From positions 1-48,755 of the forward strand of contig NZ_KQ465135.1 of NCBI RefSeq assembly GCF_001308875.1: a stretch of DNA of 48,755 nucleotides, given 5' to 3'. How positions within the stretch are numbered: position 1 is the first letter of the stretch; each line of letters starts with the position of its first letter. Both the position numbers and the translations under genes were made by a program. The DNA comes from Lysinibacillus sp. ZYM-1. Lineage in GTDB: Bacteria; Bacillota; Bacilli; Bacillales_A; Planococcaceae. A model generated the notes under the pieces. The model had not been told where the DNA came from. It did no database searches and saw only the letters and a list, made by a program, of their open reading frames with translations. Shown one piece after another: positions 1-7,492 of this stretch.

Positions 1-120
1 ATTTTGATGTCCAAAATTTTGTTTCGTTTACTAGCAAGGCTAGTTACTAAAAACTATATTGATTACGTTTTGCTTGTTCAGTTTTCAAGGTTCATTATTT
101 AAGTCGTTTTTCAGCGACTT
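1..120 (-). other. 5' leader of a 16S rRNA gene (gene body lies left of the window)
   Basis: Read on the minus strand this stretch carries the CCTTGAAAACTGAAC motif (about 78-92), typical of the antitermination leader just upstream of 16S rRNA in bacilli. Before it is a small hairpin with arms AAGTCG and CGACTT (101-120). No part of the mature 16S sequence is visible, so the rRNA gene must begin just beyond position 1. The identification rests on the leader motif and on the two strong tandem promoters upstream. B. subtilis also has an rRNA operon next to ygxA. Confidence 0.7.
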
Positions 121-124
121 CTTT

Positions 125-153
125 ATATTAACATCTCACTCAAATCATGTCAA
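125..153 (-). promoter_or_regulatory. rRNA operon promoter P2 (proximal)
   Basis: On the minus strand there is a -35 TTGACA (148-153), a 17-bp spacer and a -10 TAATAT (125-130). An A/T-rich block lies directly upstream of the -35, as expected for an rRNA promoter with an UP element. Transcription would run left into the rRNA leader. Confidence 0.7.
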
Positions 154-266
154 CTACTTTTCTAAAAAAGTTTTTCGTGTTTTTCATTGAGTATTTCGTT
201 ATGTCTTAGCGACAATTAATATAATACAATACCAAGATATCATTCGTCAACTACTTTTCTAAAAAA
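149..266 (-). repeat. Duplicated rrn promoter upstream block (two 21-bp copies)
   Basis: An identical 21-bp string occupies 149-169 and 246-266. Each copy covers most of a -35 element plus the A/T-rich sequence upstream of it (minus-strand core TTTTTTAGAAAAGTAG). The sequence between the copies is not repeated, so this looks like a conserved or duplicated UP-element module rather than a tandem repeat. Confidence 0.7.
221..250 (-). promoter_or_regulatory. rRNA operon promoter P1 (distal)
   Basis: Minus-strand -35 TTGACG (245-250) and -10 TATTAT (221-226) are separated by 18 bp. It is preceded by the same A/T-rich block as P2. Tandem P1/P2 promoters about 97 bp apart are usual for rrn operons in bacilli. 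Confidence 0.6.
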
Positions 267-295
267 ATATCGAGGTATTTTTTAGATACCTCGAT
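261..295 (-). terminator. Terminator of ygxA
   Basis: A 10-bp stem (269-278 pairing with 286-295, arm ATCGAGGTAT) is followed on the minus strand by a T-rich run. It lies between the end of ygxA and the rrn P1 promoter, so it insulates the rRNA operon from ygxA transcription. Confidence 0.8.
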
Positions 296-311
296 TACAA
301 GCATACTACAG

Positions 312-1199
312 TCATTGCCCTATTTCTAGAGAATCTTTATTGACCTTGTAATGACGGTGAAAAATCATTTCACTTTTCGCAGCAATCGGCTCTATTTGTA
401 TATAGCCTTTATCCACTAAATACTCGACAAACACTTCTAAATCTACCGAGTAATTCATGAGCTCATGATGGTTATGCAATTCTTGAATTGTCCACATGTC
501 TTTTGTTTGCATGACTTCTAATATATGCTGTGCGCCATCCCGCGTACGTGAATGAATTAAAAACTCACTTGCTAAAAACAATAATTCTAAGCGCTTTTCT
601 ATTGGCTCACTACTCGTTACAAGCTCTTCATACAGCTTATAGATCGCCGGCTCTATTTTTTTCACCTGTGCCCAAACAGTAACTTCTGGATACAGTCCAC
701 TATCAATAATAGATAGACGGCCCAAATGATGTAACGAATCAACTACATGGTTATATGCATCCAAGTAGCTTCCTTTATCGAAGTATTCTTTCCCCTCCAA
801 ATATCGGCGAATTAACTTTGAAAATTGAATGCCCGTTTTTATTTTACGTCCACTATACGGAAATTCCTGCAATTCTATTTTTAATTTATGAAGAAATTCA
901 TTCCGATCAAATAGGACCCTGCCAAAGAAAATCCAATCGACTACTTTCTTATTAGAACCGATTAGAAGCCATTTTCGTATTAATTTCTCTGTGACAGTAT
1001 GTAGAGCGACTTTATTTCCTTCATATAAGTAATGTTTCGAAAAAACTGGCTGCTCTGCTTCTTTTACGATAATTAATAAAACTGTATCAAATGTATCTGT
1101 AACGTTACTTTGCTCCTCACGTTTTTCTACTAAAATAACGCCTAATGTATTCGACTGACTCGCACGTTCTTGGTATATAGGACGCAATACTTGCTCCAT
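312..1199 (-). CDS. ygxA: YgxA-like nucleotidyltransferase-fold protein
   Basis: About 295 residues. The N-terminus MEQVLRPIYQERA and the gene's place beside ygzB and perR match YgxA of B. subtilis. The family is annotated as nucleotidyltransferase-like, but its substrate and role are not established. The first half is mixed alpha/beta and the second half is helical, ending in a short wHTH-like stretch (around MWTIQELHNHHELMNYSVD). The start at 1199 is preferred because AAAGGGGGG lies six bases upstream; an in-frame ATG at 1220 would place that binding site inside the gene. It reads toward the rRNA operon and ends at its own terminator. The assignment to this family is secure; the biochemical function is unknown. 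Confidence 0.8.
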   Translation of the reverse strand: MEQVLRPIYQERASQSNTLGVILVEKREEQSNVTDTFDTVLLIIVKEAEQPVFSKHYLYEGNKVALHTVTEKLIRKWLLIGSNKKVVDWIFFGRVLFDRNEFLHKLKIELQEFPYSGRKIKTGIQFSKLIRRYLEGKEYFDKGSYLDAYNHVVDSLHHLGRLSIIDSGLYPEVTVWAQVKKIEPAIYKLYEELVTSSEPIEKRLELLFLASEFLIHSRTRDGAQHILEVMQTKDMWTIQELHNHHELMNYSVDLEVFVEYLVDKGYIQIEPIAAKSEMIFHRHYKVNKDSLEIGQ

Positions 1200-1348
1200 G
1201 TTCAGCCCCCCTTTTTTCATATAGGTTCTCTTGTTCCGTTAAAAATTCGACATACTCTAAAAGTATTCCTTCTTACAACTACCTCAAAGCTAAAATACTT
1301 TGCCCTTATATGTTATAGTAGATTTTAGATTGGGAGGCAAGATGAAAA

Positions 1349-1702
1349 ATGAAACCTTATAAAAGTAAAATTAATAAAATACGTTCATTCGCTTTAGCAC
1401 TAATCTTTTTCGGTTTTATTGTAATGTACGGAGGCATATTCTTTAAAAATAGCCCGATATTAGTTTTAATTTTCATGACATTAGGTGTTTTATGTATTAT
1501 TGGTAGTACAGTTGTCTATGCCTGGATAGGTTTATTGTCAACACGAGCTGTTCAAGTTGAGTGTCCAAATTGCCATAAACATACAAAAGTTCTAGGTCGA
1601 GTAGATATGTGTATGTACTGCAATGAGCCGTTAACACTCGATCCTACTCTTGTAGGTAAAGAGTTCGACCAATCCTATAATCATAAAACTAAAAAATCCT
1701 AG
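1349..1702 (+). CDS. ygzB: YgzB family (UPF0295) membrane zinc-ribbon protein
   Basis: 117 residues. The basic start (MKPYKSKINKIRSF) leads into two membrane segments, about residues 12-32 and 38-60. A soluble tail carries a CxxC...CxxC zinc-ribbon pattern (VECPNC and MCMYC). Length, layout and position next to perR match UPF0295/YgzB of bacilli. Its role is unknown. GGGAGG upstream supports the start at 1349; an ATG at 1342 is out of frame and stops after six codons. The gene faces perR and shares a two-way terminator with it, which overlaps the ygzB stop codon. Confidence 0.85.
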   Translation: MKPYKSKINKIRSFALALIFFGFIVMYGGIFFKNSPILVLIFMTLGVLCIIGSTVVYAWIGLLSTRAVQVECPNCHKHTKVLGRVDMCMYCNEPLTLDPTLVGKEFDQSYNHKTKKS

Positions 1703-1725
1703 CCCTTTTAAGAGCTAGGATTTTT
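1692..1725. terminator. Two-way terminator between ygzB and perR
   Basis: Perfect 10-bp arms AAATCCTAGC (1694-1703) and GCTAGGATTT (1714-1723) are flanked by A-runs on the left and T-runs on the right, so the hairpin can end transcription from both sides. It overlaps the ygzB stop codon. Confidence 0.85.
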
Positions 1726-2167
1726 ATTGTACTTTAGCAGTAACATCTTTACATGATGGACATGTGCCGTATATCTCTAAACGATGCGAATGCACATCAA
1801 AGCCAGTTACCTGTGATGCAAAATGCTCTATTTCATCAAGCCCAGGGTAATGGAAATCGACGATCTTACCACAGCATTCACAAATCATATGGTAATGATC
1901 ATTTGTCACGAAATCAAAGCGACTTGAAGCATCTCCATAAGTAAGCTCTTTCACAAGACCTACTTCACGAAAAACTCGCAGGTTGTTATAGACTGTCGCT
2001 ACACTCATATTAGGAAACCTTCCCTCAAGTGCTTTATAAATTTCATCGGCAGTAGGATGTGCCATAGATTGAATTAGATATTCCAAAATAGCATGACGCT
2101 GAGGAGTAATACGTACACCAGTTGTTTTTAACGTGTCCAGTGCATTCTGTAAATGCGTTGTAGACAT
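1724..2167 (-). CDS. perR: Peroxide-responsive repressor PerR (Fur family)
   Basis: About 147 residues, close to B. subtilis PerR throughout: [16 protein letters not shown] in the winged helix, [14 protein letters not shown] as recognition helix, and [13 protein letters not shown] with the Asp/His metal ligands. Two CxxC pairs (CECC and CPSC) form the structural zinc site. PerR uses Fe or Mn to repress peroxide-defence genes and is inactivated by iron-catalysed histidine oxidation; the His and Asp positions needed for this appear present. The start at 2167 aligns with the family N-terminus and has GAGG at nine bases; an ATG at 2173 is also possible. The promoter contains a PerR box, so the gene is likely autoregulated. 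Confidence 0.95.
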   Translation of the reverse strand: MSTTHLQNALDTLKTTGVRITPQRHAILEYLIQSMAHPTADEIYKALEGRFPNMSVATVYNNLRVFREVGLVKELTYGDASSRFDFVTNDHYHMICECCGKIVDFHYPGLDEIEHFASQVTGFDVHSHRLEIYGTCPSCKDVTAKVQ

Positions 2168-2199
2168 CGCCATGCACCTCTTCCATAAGTATTATTAAT

Positions 2200-2245
2200 T
2201 TATAATTGTTATAAATAGTGTATCCAATTAGCGCTACTTCGTCAA
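2200..2245 (-). promoter_or_regulatory. perR promoter with PerR box
   Basis: Minus strand: -35 TTGACG (2240-2245), 17-bp spacer, -10 TACACT (2217-2222). The 15-bp palindrome TTATAATTGTTATAA (2200-2214, plus-strand reading) differs from the PerR consensus TTATAATNATTATAA at one position. It covers the expected transcription start, a repressing position. Confidence 0.8.
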
Positions 2246-2286
2246 CAATCACACATTACTAATCCTCTTATGTCATTGTCTGTTCC

Positions 2287-3231
2287 TTAGTATCCTCTCG
2301 ATAATTCCATGACATTTTCTAAATTCATGTCACCCTTTAACCATTTCTCTAAGCTTGGCTTAAATATCTCTAAGCTTCGTTCCACGTAACGAGATGAATG
2401 ACTTGATACGTGGGGGGATACAATGACATTCGGGAATGTCCATAATGGATTGTCAGATGCCAGAGGTTCTTCTTCAAACACATCCAAAACGGCATATCCA
2501 AATTCGCCAGCTTCAATCGCCTGAATGAGTACATTTTCATCAACTAAGTTACCTCGACCAAAATTCATGAAAATCGCACTATTTTTCATAGCTACAAAAT
2601 GTTCTTTCTTTAATAAATGCGTAGTTTCTTGTGTTTTTGGCAACACAGAAATAACAATATCCGCACCCGGTAAGGCATCTTTTAATTGGGCAAAGCTAAT
2701 CATCTTATCCATGTTTGCCGCTTCATTTCCTGAACGATTGCAGCCAATCGTCGTGACATCAAAAGCCTGTAATAGTCGCCCTACTTCCGAGCCAATAGCA
2801 CCTGGACCCAATATAAGCGCTGTACTATCACGTAATTCAGTTTGTTTGCCTTTTTTTGACCATTCCCTGTTCTTTTGTTGCTCATACATCCAAGGCAAAG
2901 CACGTTTAATCGCTAATATATGGGCAAGCATTGATTCTGCCATAGGCGTTTTATGAATACCGCGTACATTAGAAACTAAAATTCCACGCTCCATAATAGC
3001 TTGGGCTGGCATTTTTTCGATACCTGCTGACGCAACGAATATCCACTTTAACGCCGTCGCCTGTTGGATGTTCTCATTTGTTAAATCTTCACCATATGTA
3101 ACTAAAACATCCGCTTTTTGTAGCTCTTCATTTGTTAAGCCGCTTTCAAATATAAAATCAACCTGTGGAAATTCTGCTAATAATGGCTCACATAAATCTG
3201 GTCTAGGTTCAAATGTGAAATAGATTCTCAT
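2287..3231 (-). CDS. D-isomer-specific 2-hydroxyacid dehydrogenase
   Basis: 314 residues, usual for the NAD(P)-dependent D-2-hydroxyacid dehydrogenase family. The Rossmann motif GPGAIG is at residues 142-147. The catalytic set is visible: Arg226 in FGRGNLVDE, Glu253 in DVFEEEPL and His274 in SPHVSSHS. The family reduces 2-keto acids or oxidises D-2-hydroxyacids; the substrate cannot be read from the sequence. The start ATG overlaps the bcp stop in an ATGA, so the two are probably translationally coupled. Compared with the B. subtilis perR region this gene is an addition between bcp and perR. Confidence 0.88.
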   Translation of the reverse strand: MRIYFTFEPRPDLCEPLLAEFPQVDFIFESGLTNEELQKADVLVTYGEDLTNENIQQATALKWIFVASAGIEKMPAQAIMERGILVSNVRGIHKTPMAESMLAHILAIKRALPWMYEQQKNREWSKKGKQTELRDSTALILGPGAIGSEVGRLLQAFDVTTIGCNRSGNEAANMDKMISFAQLKDALPGADIVISVLPKTQETTHLLKKEHFVAMKNSAIFMNFGRGNLVDENVLIQAIEAGEFGYAVLDVFEEEPLASDNPLWTFPNVIVSPHVSSHSSRYVERSLEIFKPSLEKWLKGDMNLENVMELSRGY

Positions 3232-3704
3232 TTCGCCGCCTCCTGTTCTGCTAAATAGGCATACACTTCTTCAACATGATTTTTGACACGTACCTTACGC
3301 CAAGCTTTCATCAACTTACCCTCAGTATCAATTAAAAACGTTGAACGCTCTATCCCCATAAATTCACGTCCATACATTTTCTTTAAAACCCATACACCGT
3401 AAGCTTCAGCTACAGCATGATCTTCATCTACTAATAATGAAAAAGGCAAGCCATGCTTATCAATAAATTTTGTATGTTTGTTTGAATCATCTGGACTAAT
3501 TCCCAGAATAACAGCATTTAAATGACTGAAATCCTCAAACTTATCTCGAAAATCACACGCCTCTGTTGTACAACCCGGTGTCATATCTTTGGGGTAAAAG
3601 TATAAAATAACATTTTGTCCATTAAAATCAGTTAGATGTACCATTTCCCCTTTTTCGTTCATAAGAGAAAAAACTGGTGCCTTTTGCCCTTCTAATAAAG
3701 TCAT
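3228..3704 (-). CDS. bcp: Thioredoxin-dependent thiol peroxidase (Bcp/PrxQ)
   Basis: 158 residues. The sequence TPGCTTEACDF holds the peroxidatic Cys45 and the resolving Cys50 of the PrxQ/BCP type. It reduces hydrogen peroxide and organic hydroperoxides in the cytoplasm with thioredoxin. It corresponds to B. subtilis ygaF, which sits in the same cluster. GAGGAGG precedes the ATG. It is the first gene of a two-gene unit with the dehydrogenase downstream. No PerR box is visible upstream; a possible minus-strand promoter (TTGATT, 17 bp, TAGAAC) lies near 3732-3760. Confidence 0.93.
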   Translation of the reverse strand: MTLLEGQKAPVFSLMNEKGEMVHLTDFNGQNVILYFYPKDMTPGCTTEACDFRDKFEDFSHLNAVILGISPDDSNKHTKFIDKHGLPFSLLVDEDHAVAEAYGVWVLKKMYGREFMGIERSTFLIDTEGKLMKAWRKVRVKNHVEEVYAYLAEQEAAK

Positions 3705-3772
3705 AATAATCTCCTCCTCTGTACGTTCTATTTTACTCCAAGTGACAAATCAAGTCATATTCCTTAATTTCT

Positions 3773-3802
3773 TTGGATTTCTTACACTGATAGGTCTACA
3801 AT
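3773..3802 (+). promoter_or_regulatory. Candidate gsaB promoter
   Basis: TTGGAT (3773-3778) and TACAAT (3797-3802) with an 18-bp spacer lie about 30 bp upstream of the gsaB start. It fits a moderate sigma-A promoter. Confidence 0.45.
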
Positions 3803-3834
3803 AGATTACGTATAAAAAGTTAGGAGGCAATACT

Positions 3835-5121
3835 ATGAATCACGCAAAATCTGAAGCAATACATGCAGAGGCGTTACAACATATCGTTGGTGGTGTAAAC
3901 AGCCCTTCTCGTTCATATAAAGCAGTAGGTGGCGGTTCTCCTGTGGCAATGGCTCGAGGAAAAGGCGCTTATTTTTGGGATGTAGATGGCAATCGTTATA
4001 TTGACTATCTTGCAGCTTATGGCCCTATCGTTACAGGACATGGACACCCTCACATCACTAAGGCTATTACACATGCAGCTGAAAATGGTACATTGTTTGG
4101 AACGCCGACTGAATACGAGGTTACTTTTGCAAAAATGCTAAAAGAGGCAATCCCATCCATGGATAAAGTGCGCTTTAACAACTCTGGTACAGAAGCTGTT
4201 ATGACAACTATTCGTGTTGCACGTGCCTATACAGGACGTACAAAAATAATGAAATTCGCAGGATGCTACCACGGTCACTTCGATTTAGTATTAGTAGCTG
4301 CTGGTTCAGGTCCTGCTACATTAGGAACACCAGACTCAGCAGGTGTAACGACTTCTACAGCAGAAGAAGTTATTACTGTACCCTTCAATAACCCTGAAGC
4401 CTTTTCAGAAGCAATGAATAAATGGGGCGAGGAAATTGCGGCTATCTTAATTGAACCAATCGTAGGAAACTTCGGTATTGTTGAACCGAATCCAGGCTTC
4501 CTTGAATTAGTACATGCTACGGCAAAAGAAAAAGGAGCCTTAACGATTTACGATGAGGTAATCACGGCTTTCCGCTTCCACTATGGTGGCGCTCAAAATT
4601 TACTTGGTCTTACACCTGATCTAACTGCACTTGGTAAAGTCATTGGTGGTGGTTTACCAATTGGTGCCTATGGTGGTCGTAAAGAAATTATGGATACAGT
4701 TGCACCACTCGGCCCAGCTTATCAAGCAGGAACGATGGCTGGAAACCCAGCATCAATGCAAGCTGGTATTGCCTGTCTAGAAGTGCTACAAACGCCAGGC
4801 ATTTACGATGAAATGGATCGACTAGGGAAAATTTTAGAAGAGAGTATTTTAGCTGCAGCTAAAAAGCATGGCGTGACAATCACATTAAATCGCCTTAAAG
4901 GTGCGCTGACTATTTACTTTACGGATGTGAAAGTAGAAAACTATGAGCAAGCTGAAAACTCAGACGGTGAAATCTTTGGTCGCTTCTTTAAACTAATGCT
5001 TGAGCAAGGTATCAATCTAGCTCCTTCTAAATATGAAGCATGGTTCTTAACGACAGAACATACTGAAGCAGATATTCTTGAAACCATTAAAGCTGTAAAT
5101 TACGCATTTTCACAATTGTAA
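3835..5121 (+). CDS. gsaB: Glutamate-1-semialdehyde 2,1-aminomutase
   Basis: 428 residues. This PLP-dependent class III aminotransferase-fold enzyme converts glutamate-1-semialdehyde to 5-aminolevulinate for haem and other tetrapyrroles. Visible features are the cofactor-binding YHGH (145-148), Asp240 in [10 protein letters not shown], and the Schiff-base lysine Lys268 in [11 protein letters not shown]. The neighbourhood (bcp, perR, ygaE) matches gsaB, the second copy of this enzyme in B. subtilis, rather than hemL of the hem operon. AGGAGG lies eight bases before the ATG and a clean terminator follows. Whether this is the main or the accessory aminomutase cannot be told from this window. Confidence 0.93.
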   Translation: MNHAKSEAIHAEALQHIVGGVNSPSRSYKAVGGGSPVAMARGKGAYFWDVDGNRYIDYLAAYGPIVTGHGHPHITKAITHAAENGTLFGTPTEYEVTFAKMLKEAIPSMDKVRFNNSGTEAVMTTIRVARAYTGRTKIMKFAGCYHGHFDLVLVAAGSGPATLGTPDSAGVTTSTAEEVITVPFNNPEAFSEAMNKWGEEIAAILIEPIVGNFGIVEPNPGFLELVHATAKEKGALTIYDEVITAFRFHYGGAQNLLGLTPDLTALGKVIGGGLPIGAYGGRKEIMDTVAPLGPAYQAGTMAGNPASMQAGIACLEVLQTPGIYDEMDRLGKILEESILAAAKKHGVTITLNRLKGALTIYFTDVKVENYEQAENSDGEIFGRFFKLMLEQGINLAPSKYEAWFLTTEHTEADILETIKAVNYAFSQL

Positions 5122-5134
5122 TAATGACAATACA

Positions 5135-5168
5135 AAGGCGACTTTCTATTATAAGTCGCCTTTTTCTT
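5135..5168 (+). terminator. Terminator of gsaB
   Basis: Arms AAGGCGACTT (5135-5144) and AAGTCGCCTT (5153-5162) are followed by a T-run. Confidence 0.85.
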
Positions 5169-5256
5169 ATTCATGCATACAAATCTATGTATTTTATGAG
5201 CACTTCCTTCTATAATGTAAAGAAGCTAAAAAATATTAGACAGAAAGGACATCTTT

Positions 5257-6345
5257 ATGAAATTAGGTGCCCGTGTATTTAAAACTGGTGTCGCTATCGT
5301 ATTTGCCCTGTTTATTGCAGAGTTATTAAAACTACCTTCACCTGTTTTTGCTGGAATTGCAGCTATTTTTGCAATTCAGCCTTCTATTTATCGTTCTTAT
5401 CAAACCATTGTAGAACAAGTACAAGCAAATATTATAGGTGCGACAATTGCCGTCATTTTCGGCTTACTATTCGGCCATCATGTTGTTGCCATTGGCATAG
5501 CCGTCATAATAGCTATTGGTTTAATGTTGAAGTTTAGACTTGAAAAGTCGCTTTCACTGGCGTTGGTGTCAGTCGTGGCCATTATGGAGTTCCAAGGAGA
5601 TGACTTTTTAACGTTTGGTTTGATACGCTTTGTGACTATATTAGTTGGGGTGTTAGCAGCATTTGTCGTTAACCTTGTTTTTCTACCGCCGAAATACGAG
5701 GTAAAACTGTTCCGCAAAATCTATATTTTGCAAGATGATATTATTCGTTGGACACGACTTGCTGTACGTCAGGCATCTGAGCATACATCCACAAAGGTCG
5801 CATTAAGTAAATTTAAAAGTCGTATGTTAAGAGTTGATACACTGTATGATTTCTATAAGGAAGAGCGTAATTACTTCAAAAATAAAAAGTACGTGAAAGC
5901 ACGTAAACTGGTAGTCTATCGTCAAATGATTTTAACTTCCAAAAAAAGTCTAGAATTGCTACAACGTTTGCATAATCACGAAAATGAATTGGCTAAGCTA
6001 CCTACGCAATTTCACTTAATGATTCAGGAGCGACTTGATTCCTTATTAACGTATCATGAACAATTGCTCTTAAAATATACTGGGAAACTAAAGCCCGAGC
6101 TCTCTGAGTGGAGTAATAACATCGACTATGTTCAACGCAATGAGCTAATGGAAATTTTCATCAAGCAAATCAACTTTGCTCGCGAAGAAGGCGATACGGA
6201 ATTTTCTAGCTATCACCTACTCTATATTTTATCGAGGATTTTAGATTATGAGGAAAATTTAGAGCATCTGGATACACTCATCGTTTCATATCAAAGCCAC
6301 CATGGCCATGAAATTAATGTAGAATTTGAAGAGGAATTCATCTAG
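5257..6345 (+). CDS. ygaE: YgaE-like aromatic acid exporter family membrane protein
   Basis: 362 residues. The first about 140 residues are four to six closely spaced hydrophobic segments; the remainder is a hydrophilic, helical cytoplasmic region. This is the layout of the ArAE/FUSC-related family (DUF939), annotated as aromatic acid exporters mostly by fold. The position next to gsaB matches ygaE of B. subtilis. AGAAAGGA precedes the ATG, and a -10-like TATAAT lies about 40 bp upstream without a good -35. Transport activity and substrate are inference. Confidence 0.75.
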   Translation: MKLGARVFKTGVAIVFALFIAELLKLPSPVFAGIAAIFAIQPSIYRSYQTIVEQVQANIIGATIAVIFGLLFGHHVVAIGIAVIIAIGLMLKFRLEKSLSLALVSVVAIMEFQGDDFLTFGLIRFVTILVGVLAAFVVNLVFLPPKYEVKLFRKIYILQDDIIRWTRLAVRQASEHTSTKVALSKFKSRMLRVDTLYDFYKEERNYFKNKKYVKARKLVVYRQMILTSKKSLELLQRLHNHENELAKLPTQFHLMIQERLDSLLTYHEQLLLKYTGKLKPELSEWSNNIDYVQRNELMEIFIKQINFAREEGDTEFSSYHLLYILSRILDYEENLEHLDTLIVSYQSHHGHEINVEFEEEFI

Positions 6346-6359
6346 TAACTGTGTAAGCG

Positions 6360-6393
6360 ACAGATTCATATACAACGAATCTGTTGTTTTTTT
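6360..6393 (+). terminator. Terminator of ygaE
   Basis: Arms ACAGATTC (6360-6367) and GAATCTGT (6377-6384) are followed by a T-run. Confidence 0.8.
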
Positions 6394-6394
6394 C

Positions 6395-6429
6395 ACGAAA
6401 AAACCTCCAAGTAGAACGCTACTTAGAGG
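6395..6429 (-). terminator. Terminator of the Ter operon
   Basis: On the minus strand arms CCTCTAAGTAG and CTACTTGGAGG (6404-6414 with 6419-6429) enclose a four-base loop and are followed by TTTTTT. It lies just after the yceH stop codon. Confidence 0.85.
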
Positions 6430-6435
6430 CAAAAA

Positions 6436-7470
6436 CTAAGGACGCAATGTTAGCAGTTGTTGCTCAGCTTGCTGACGTTTGACTGTCTGCTCATCGCGTA
6501 AATGCTGATAATTAGTAATACCAGAAACAATGGTGTCCCACATTTCCTCTAAGGTCTGTGTTGTACCCGATTGTTGAGCCAAAGCCGTGCTTAGTTGAAC
6601 TGTTTCATTGCTGACTCCTCCAAATTGCTTCATCCGCTTTTCAAAGGCTGATGCTGATTGATTCTGTAATTGCTGACGTCTTTCATTTACAGCATTCATC
6701 AACCCCATTTTAAAAACAGGAATGGTTTTAACAAAAGCACCATTAATCTGTTCCATTAACTCACTATTACCATGACGTAGCATCTCAATTTGTGGAGCTG
6801 TTATAATGGCAACCATTCGTGATTTCTCCAACTCATCTATTTTCTGTTGAAGCATTTCAGCAATTGTTTGTAAACGGTTCAGCTCCATTTTTGCCATCTG
6901 ATTGCCTGCCTCACCCTGCTTCTCATACATAGGGACTAATGTTGTTTGCACCTCATGTAATTTCATATCGGTTGCTACGATATATTTCTCTAGATCAAGG
7001 TAAAACATCAAATCTTCCTTGTATAGCCGAGCGAGTAATCGATTATCCTTCGCTAATTCCTCTTCCATAATTACAAATTGATAATGAATTTTTTCAATAT
7101 CTCTACCGAGCACATTGTATTTCGCAAACACATCATCTTCACTTTTGGATTTACGTGAAAATAACTTTTTGAAAATGCCCTTTTGCTCGGTAAAATCCTT
7201 TTTATCAAATGTCACCATTAAGGATTCAAGTTGTTTAAATAATTCACTTGATTCATATGAAGCTGATTGGGTTACTATATCTAAAATTTGATCTGCAAAT
7301 TTCGCTAATTTTGTAGCCGGCTCTTTTCCCAACGCCATTAGCTCCAAATGGTTTTTTATATCAATTTCACGAGCAATTCGTTGTACCTCTACGTTTTCTC
7401 GTAATTGTTGTTTGACGGCATCTGCTGTTTCTAGTGTCAGTTGCTCAAGCGTCATAGGGATGTCTGACAT
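6436..7470 (-). CDS. yceH: Toxic anion resistance protein, TelA/KlaA family (YceH)
   Basis: About 344 residues, largely helical and coiled-coil with no membrane segment or signal peptide. The family (TelA/KlaA, PF05816) is linked to tellurite and other toxic-anion tolerance, but its biochemical activity is unknown. Length and position as the last gene after a YceG homologue match yceH of B. subtilis. The start at 7470 (MSDIPMTLEQL) is chosen because GGAAGGAGG lies eight bases upstream; the longer frame to 7563 runs into yceG without a binding site. It starts 22 bp after the yceG stop, so the two are cotranscribed. Confidence 0.88.
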   Translation of the reverse strand: MSDIPMTLEQLTLETADAVKQQLRENVEVQRIAREIDIKNHLELMALGKEPATKLAKFADQILDIVTQSASYESSELFKQLESLMVTFDKKDFTEQKGIFKKLFSRKSKSEDDVFAKYNVLGRDIEKIHYQFVIMEEELAKDNRLLARLYKEDLMFYLDLEKYIVATDMKLHEVQTTLVPMYEKQGEAGNQMAKMELNRLQTIAEMLQQKIDELEKSRMVAIITAPQIEMLRHGNSELMEQINGAFVKTIPVFKMGLMNAVNERRQQLQNQSASAFEKRMKQFGGVSNETVQLSTALAQQSGTTQTLEEMWDTIVSGITNYQHLRDEQTVKRQQAEQQLLTLRP

Positions 7471-7492
7471 TGTCGCTGCCTCCTTCCTATCA

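Noticed and set aside
2525..2956. 143-codon open frame antisense to the 2-hydroxyacid dehydrogenase
   Set aside because: The opposite strand has a complete enzyme with all catalytic residues; this frame has no binding site and no family features.
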